Positions 62,310 through 64,000 of a stretch of 64,000 nt of DNA are shown piece after piece (within the stretch, counting starts at the first letter, position 1; each line of letters starts with the position of its first letter). The notes under the pieces were generated by a model. The model did no database searches and had not been told where the DNA came from. It saw only the letters and a list, made by a program, of their open reading frames with translations. The translations under genes and the position numbers were made by a program. The stretch is from Paenibacillus agilis (GTDB taxonomy: Bacteria > Bacillota > Bacilli > Paenibacillales > Paenibacillaceae): assembly GCF_007786455.1 (NCBI RefSeq), contig NZ_VNJK01000001.1:2068074-2132073 (forward strand). Reading direction: 5' to 3'.

Positions 62310-62689
62310 CGAAATTTGATCCCTCCTCGGTAGAAAATCGCGATTCTAAAGTGGACGCTTTTGGTAAACTTCCCCTAGCAATTCTTTAACCATCGTTGAT
62401 GCGGCTCCTCTGGTCAGTGTTAATATAGGATATATATTACAATTATAATGTCCGGATACTTTTTTGTCTGTTTCTATTGAAAAATAGAATAAAATGTTTA
62501 CTCTAAGCCACATCAGTATATATTTTGACCATAGAATAGATATGAACAATGCAAAAAGCCGCCCAAATAGCGACTTTTTGTAGAAAGTAAATAAAGTTGT
62601 AGACTGGAGCTGTTGATGTAGCGCGATTTTCTAATTGGTTAATCGGATCGTCAGAATTTGAGAAATAAGAATTTGCTTTTGTTATTTAT
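62310..62689. other. Gap upstream of secA2 with terminator 62553-62579
   Basis: AAAAAGCCGC-CCAAATA-GCGACTTTTT (minus strand terminator after the phosphotransferase gene). A minus frame at 62346-62549 has no ribosome site for its long form; only the last 15 codons (MVKELLGEVYQKRPL) follow AGAGGAG. No further gene. Confidence 0.45.
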
Positions 62690-63706
62690 CTATATATTTC
62701 TCATCTCATGGATTTTTTGCAAGGTATTAAGGTGCATTGACTTATCTTCGGGCGACTCAGCGAATTTATACCACTCCACAAGCCTGTATCCGAACATAGC
62801 AAGGATTAGTTCATAGATACAATGATCAGAGATTTGTGACACATCCGCATATTCCGAAAAACCCCTGTAATACGCCGGAATGCATTTTTGGTAGTATTCA
62901 ATCATATGACAGACGTCCGCTTCATCGGTTATTAAACTCGCGATATCCTCGCCCATGTACCCCCATCCGGCGGTATCCCAATCGATAAGTACGATTTTAC
63001 CGTCCGAATAGAATAGGTTTGCCACCCAAAAATCTCTGTGGCAAAGCACTATTGGTAGCTTTTCAATGCGACTGAATATTTCGTCCACATTGTTATCTAA
63101 GTCTATGAGCATGTTACACAGGTGCTTCGGGATTTCGCAGTCATCGGCGCGTATATAATCATATAAAACATTCCATGACCGATACCGCAGATAGTAGTTT
63201 TTCATATAATCAACCTTGCTTAAATTAGACAGATTCTGCAATGCGTTTGGTCGTTCCGTGTACAGTTTGCCTTGAAATCGCCCCAGTTCCTCGGCCGCAC
63301 GTTCATACATTTCCAAGGTCAGATTTAATCCTGACACACCATCAATATATTCCATCCACAGTTGAATCTCATCGTCATTTATTTCAGCGTGATAACACTC
63401 AGGCCAACGGAACGAATCGGAGAAAACCTTTTTGAAATTCGATGTATAGAGGTCGTATTCCCTTCGCCATGAATCCGGATCGCCATAACGCTCAAATTTT
63501 TTCTGTGTTTTCCAAACCACCTTATACGGCAGATTGTCACCATCGGAAGTTTCAGCTATGCCTGTTATAAGCTGAACATCTCCTATTGTCCCGCCTTGCA
63601 ACTCTTTGAGTTGATAATCTACGCGAATTATCATCTTGTTGAGCATTTTACTCAAAACATGCGTCAGAATTTCGGGCTTTGCAAACCTCTCATCATGATT
63701 ATTCAT
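62690..63706 (-). CDS. Aminoglycoside-phosphotransferase-fold kinase
   Basis: 338 residues. APH/choline-kinase type motifs: VVWKTQKKF (Lys), LCHRDFWVANLFY with the catalytic HxDxxxxN-like residues, and VLIDWDTAGWGYMGEDIASL. The substrate could be a drug, sugar or lipid precursor; it cannot be told. GGAGGG is 8 nt upstream and the ATG overlaps the rsgA stop by 4 bp (ATGA), so it is co-translated with rsgA. Confidence 0.88.
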   Translation of the reverse strand: MNNHDERFAKPEILTHVLSKMLNKMIIRVDYQLKELQGGTIGDVQLITGIAETSDGDNLPYKVVWKTQKKFERYGDPDSWRREYDLYTSNFKKVFSDSFRWPECYHAEINDDEIQLWMEYIDGVSGLNLTLEMYERAAEELGRFQGKLYTERPNALQNLSNLSKVDYMKNYYLRYRSWNVLYDYIRADDCEIPKHLCNMLIDLDNNVDEIFSRIEKLPIVLCHRDFWVANLFYSDGKIVLIDWDTAGWGYMGEDIASLITDEADVCHMIEYYQKCIPAYYRGFSEYADVSQISDHCIYELILAMFGYRLVEWYKFAESPEDKSMHLNTLQKIHEMRNI

Positions 63707-64000
63707 TTCTTGTACCCTCCGTTTCTACTCTTATGTTGCATGGCGATCGACTTTTGCTGCGCCTGCTTATCTATGAGATATCTCGTTTTATCATCCACAA
63801 ACTTGTTTTCCCGCTTCTGCACAAGGTAACGCTCCCAATGCTCTGGCGCCAATGATCCATCGGTAAGGGCTGCAAGAACTGCGCAGCCCGGCTCCGTCTG
63901 ATGGCGGCAGTCATTGAAGCGACACTGTGTGAATAATTGTTCCACATCGTTAAATCCCGCGCTGATCCCGTCGTCCGCACCGAACAGACCAAGTTCACGC
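63703..64000 (-). CDS. rsgA: RsgA GTPase, C-terminal part
   Basis: The last 98 codons, open to the window edge: RELGLFGADDGISAGFNDVE, then QCRFNDCRHQTEPGCAVLAA, the zinc motif of RsgA/YloQ (F.DCRH..EPGC), and a Lys-rich tail. RsgA is a circularly permuted GTPase that matures the 30S subunit. The G domain lies outside the window. Its stop overlaps the start of the phosphotransferase gene. Confidence 0.85.
   Translation of the reverse strand, partial: RELGLFGADDGISAGFNDVEQLFTQCRFNDCRHQTEPGCAVLAALTDGSLAPEHWERYLVQKRENKFVDDKTRYLIDKQAQQKSIAMQHKSRNGGYKK

Noticed and set aside
62346-62549. 67-codon minus frame upstream of secA2
   Set aside because: Hydrophobic start without ribosome site and overlapping nothing conserved; not supported as a gene.

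Overview
The window looks like chromosomal DNA of a low-to-mid GC Gram-positive, most likely a Paenibacillus-type member of the Bacillales. The grounds are strong AGGAGG ribosome sites, many TTG/GTG starts, lipobox and Gram-positive signal peptides, a VanZ-like protein, a Ku/ligase NHEJ pair, RsgA, an accessory SecA and a secreted lectin-toxin. The genus is an inference.

Layout. (1) 1-16.5 kb is ordinary accessory chromosome: a truncated unknown gene, a CAP-domain protein, a multicopper oxidase lipoprotein followed by a PCYCGC lipoprotein (probably copper handling), an amidohydrolase, a VOC protein, a two-component system next to a secreted serine hydrolase whose promoter carries three 11-bp direct repeats, a small secreted protein, a VanZ-like protein, a decayed alpha/beta hydrolase and a large secreted metallophosphoesterase. 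(2) 16565-42594 is a complete 26.0-kb Tn7-like transposon. It starts and ends with the same terminal inverted repeat (TGTCGGATGACAAGAA), has internal TnsB-type 20-21-bp repeats at both ends, and is flanked by a perfect 5-bp target duplication (TCTTC at 16560-16564 and 42595-42599). It encodes TnsA, TnsB, TnsC and a TniQ/TnsD-type protein in one leftward run. A divergent Ku and ATP-dependent DNA ligase pair sits between the left end and tniQ. The rest is a defence island: two XRE regulators, McrB/McrC, a four-gene SMC-like ATPase/winged-helix/Mrr-like nuclease system of the ABC three-component type, a two-TM protein, a zinc/HEPN-like protein, an AbiJ-NTD3-type nuclease, a RES-domain protein, a Ser/Thr kinase and a partner DNA-binding protein, with an IS30-like relic and a decayed HigA antitoxin. 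No Cas gene or CRISPR array is present, so this is not a CRISPR-guided transposon. (3) 42.6-46.5 kb holds a lectin plus beta-pore toxin, then what I read as a second, eroded and much smaller relative of the transposon (about 44702-46320) carrying a CGNR regulator and PnuC between a broken dehydrogenase and a beheaded TetR gene. (4) 46.5-64 kb is chromosome again: acyltransferase, TetR with a divergent metallo-beta-lactamase-fold enzyme, alpha/beta hydrolases, isochorismatase-like hydrolase, S9 peptidase, EutQ-like cupin, an XRE regulator, a small secreted protein, SecA2, an aminoglycoside-phosphotransferase-fold protein and the 3' end of rsgA.

How it fits together. TnsA+TnsB should cut and join the element under TnsC control with TniQ choosing the site. 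Ku and ligase could mend the break left at the donor site, an arrangement I consider the most interesting hypothesis here. The two small XRE proteins lie between the transposition operon and the cargo and are each preceded by a palindromic operator candidate. The chromosome also carries hairpin-rich repeats (47.9 kb, 57.7 kb) with the same module order as the transposon's right end, suggesting a wider family of related ends.
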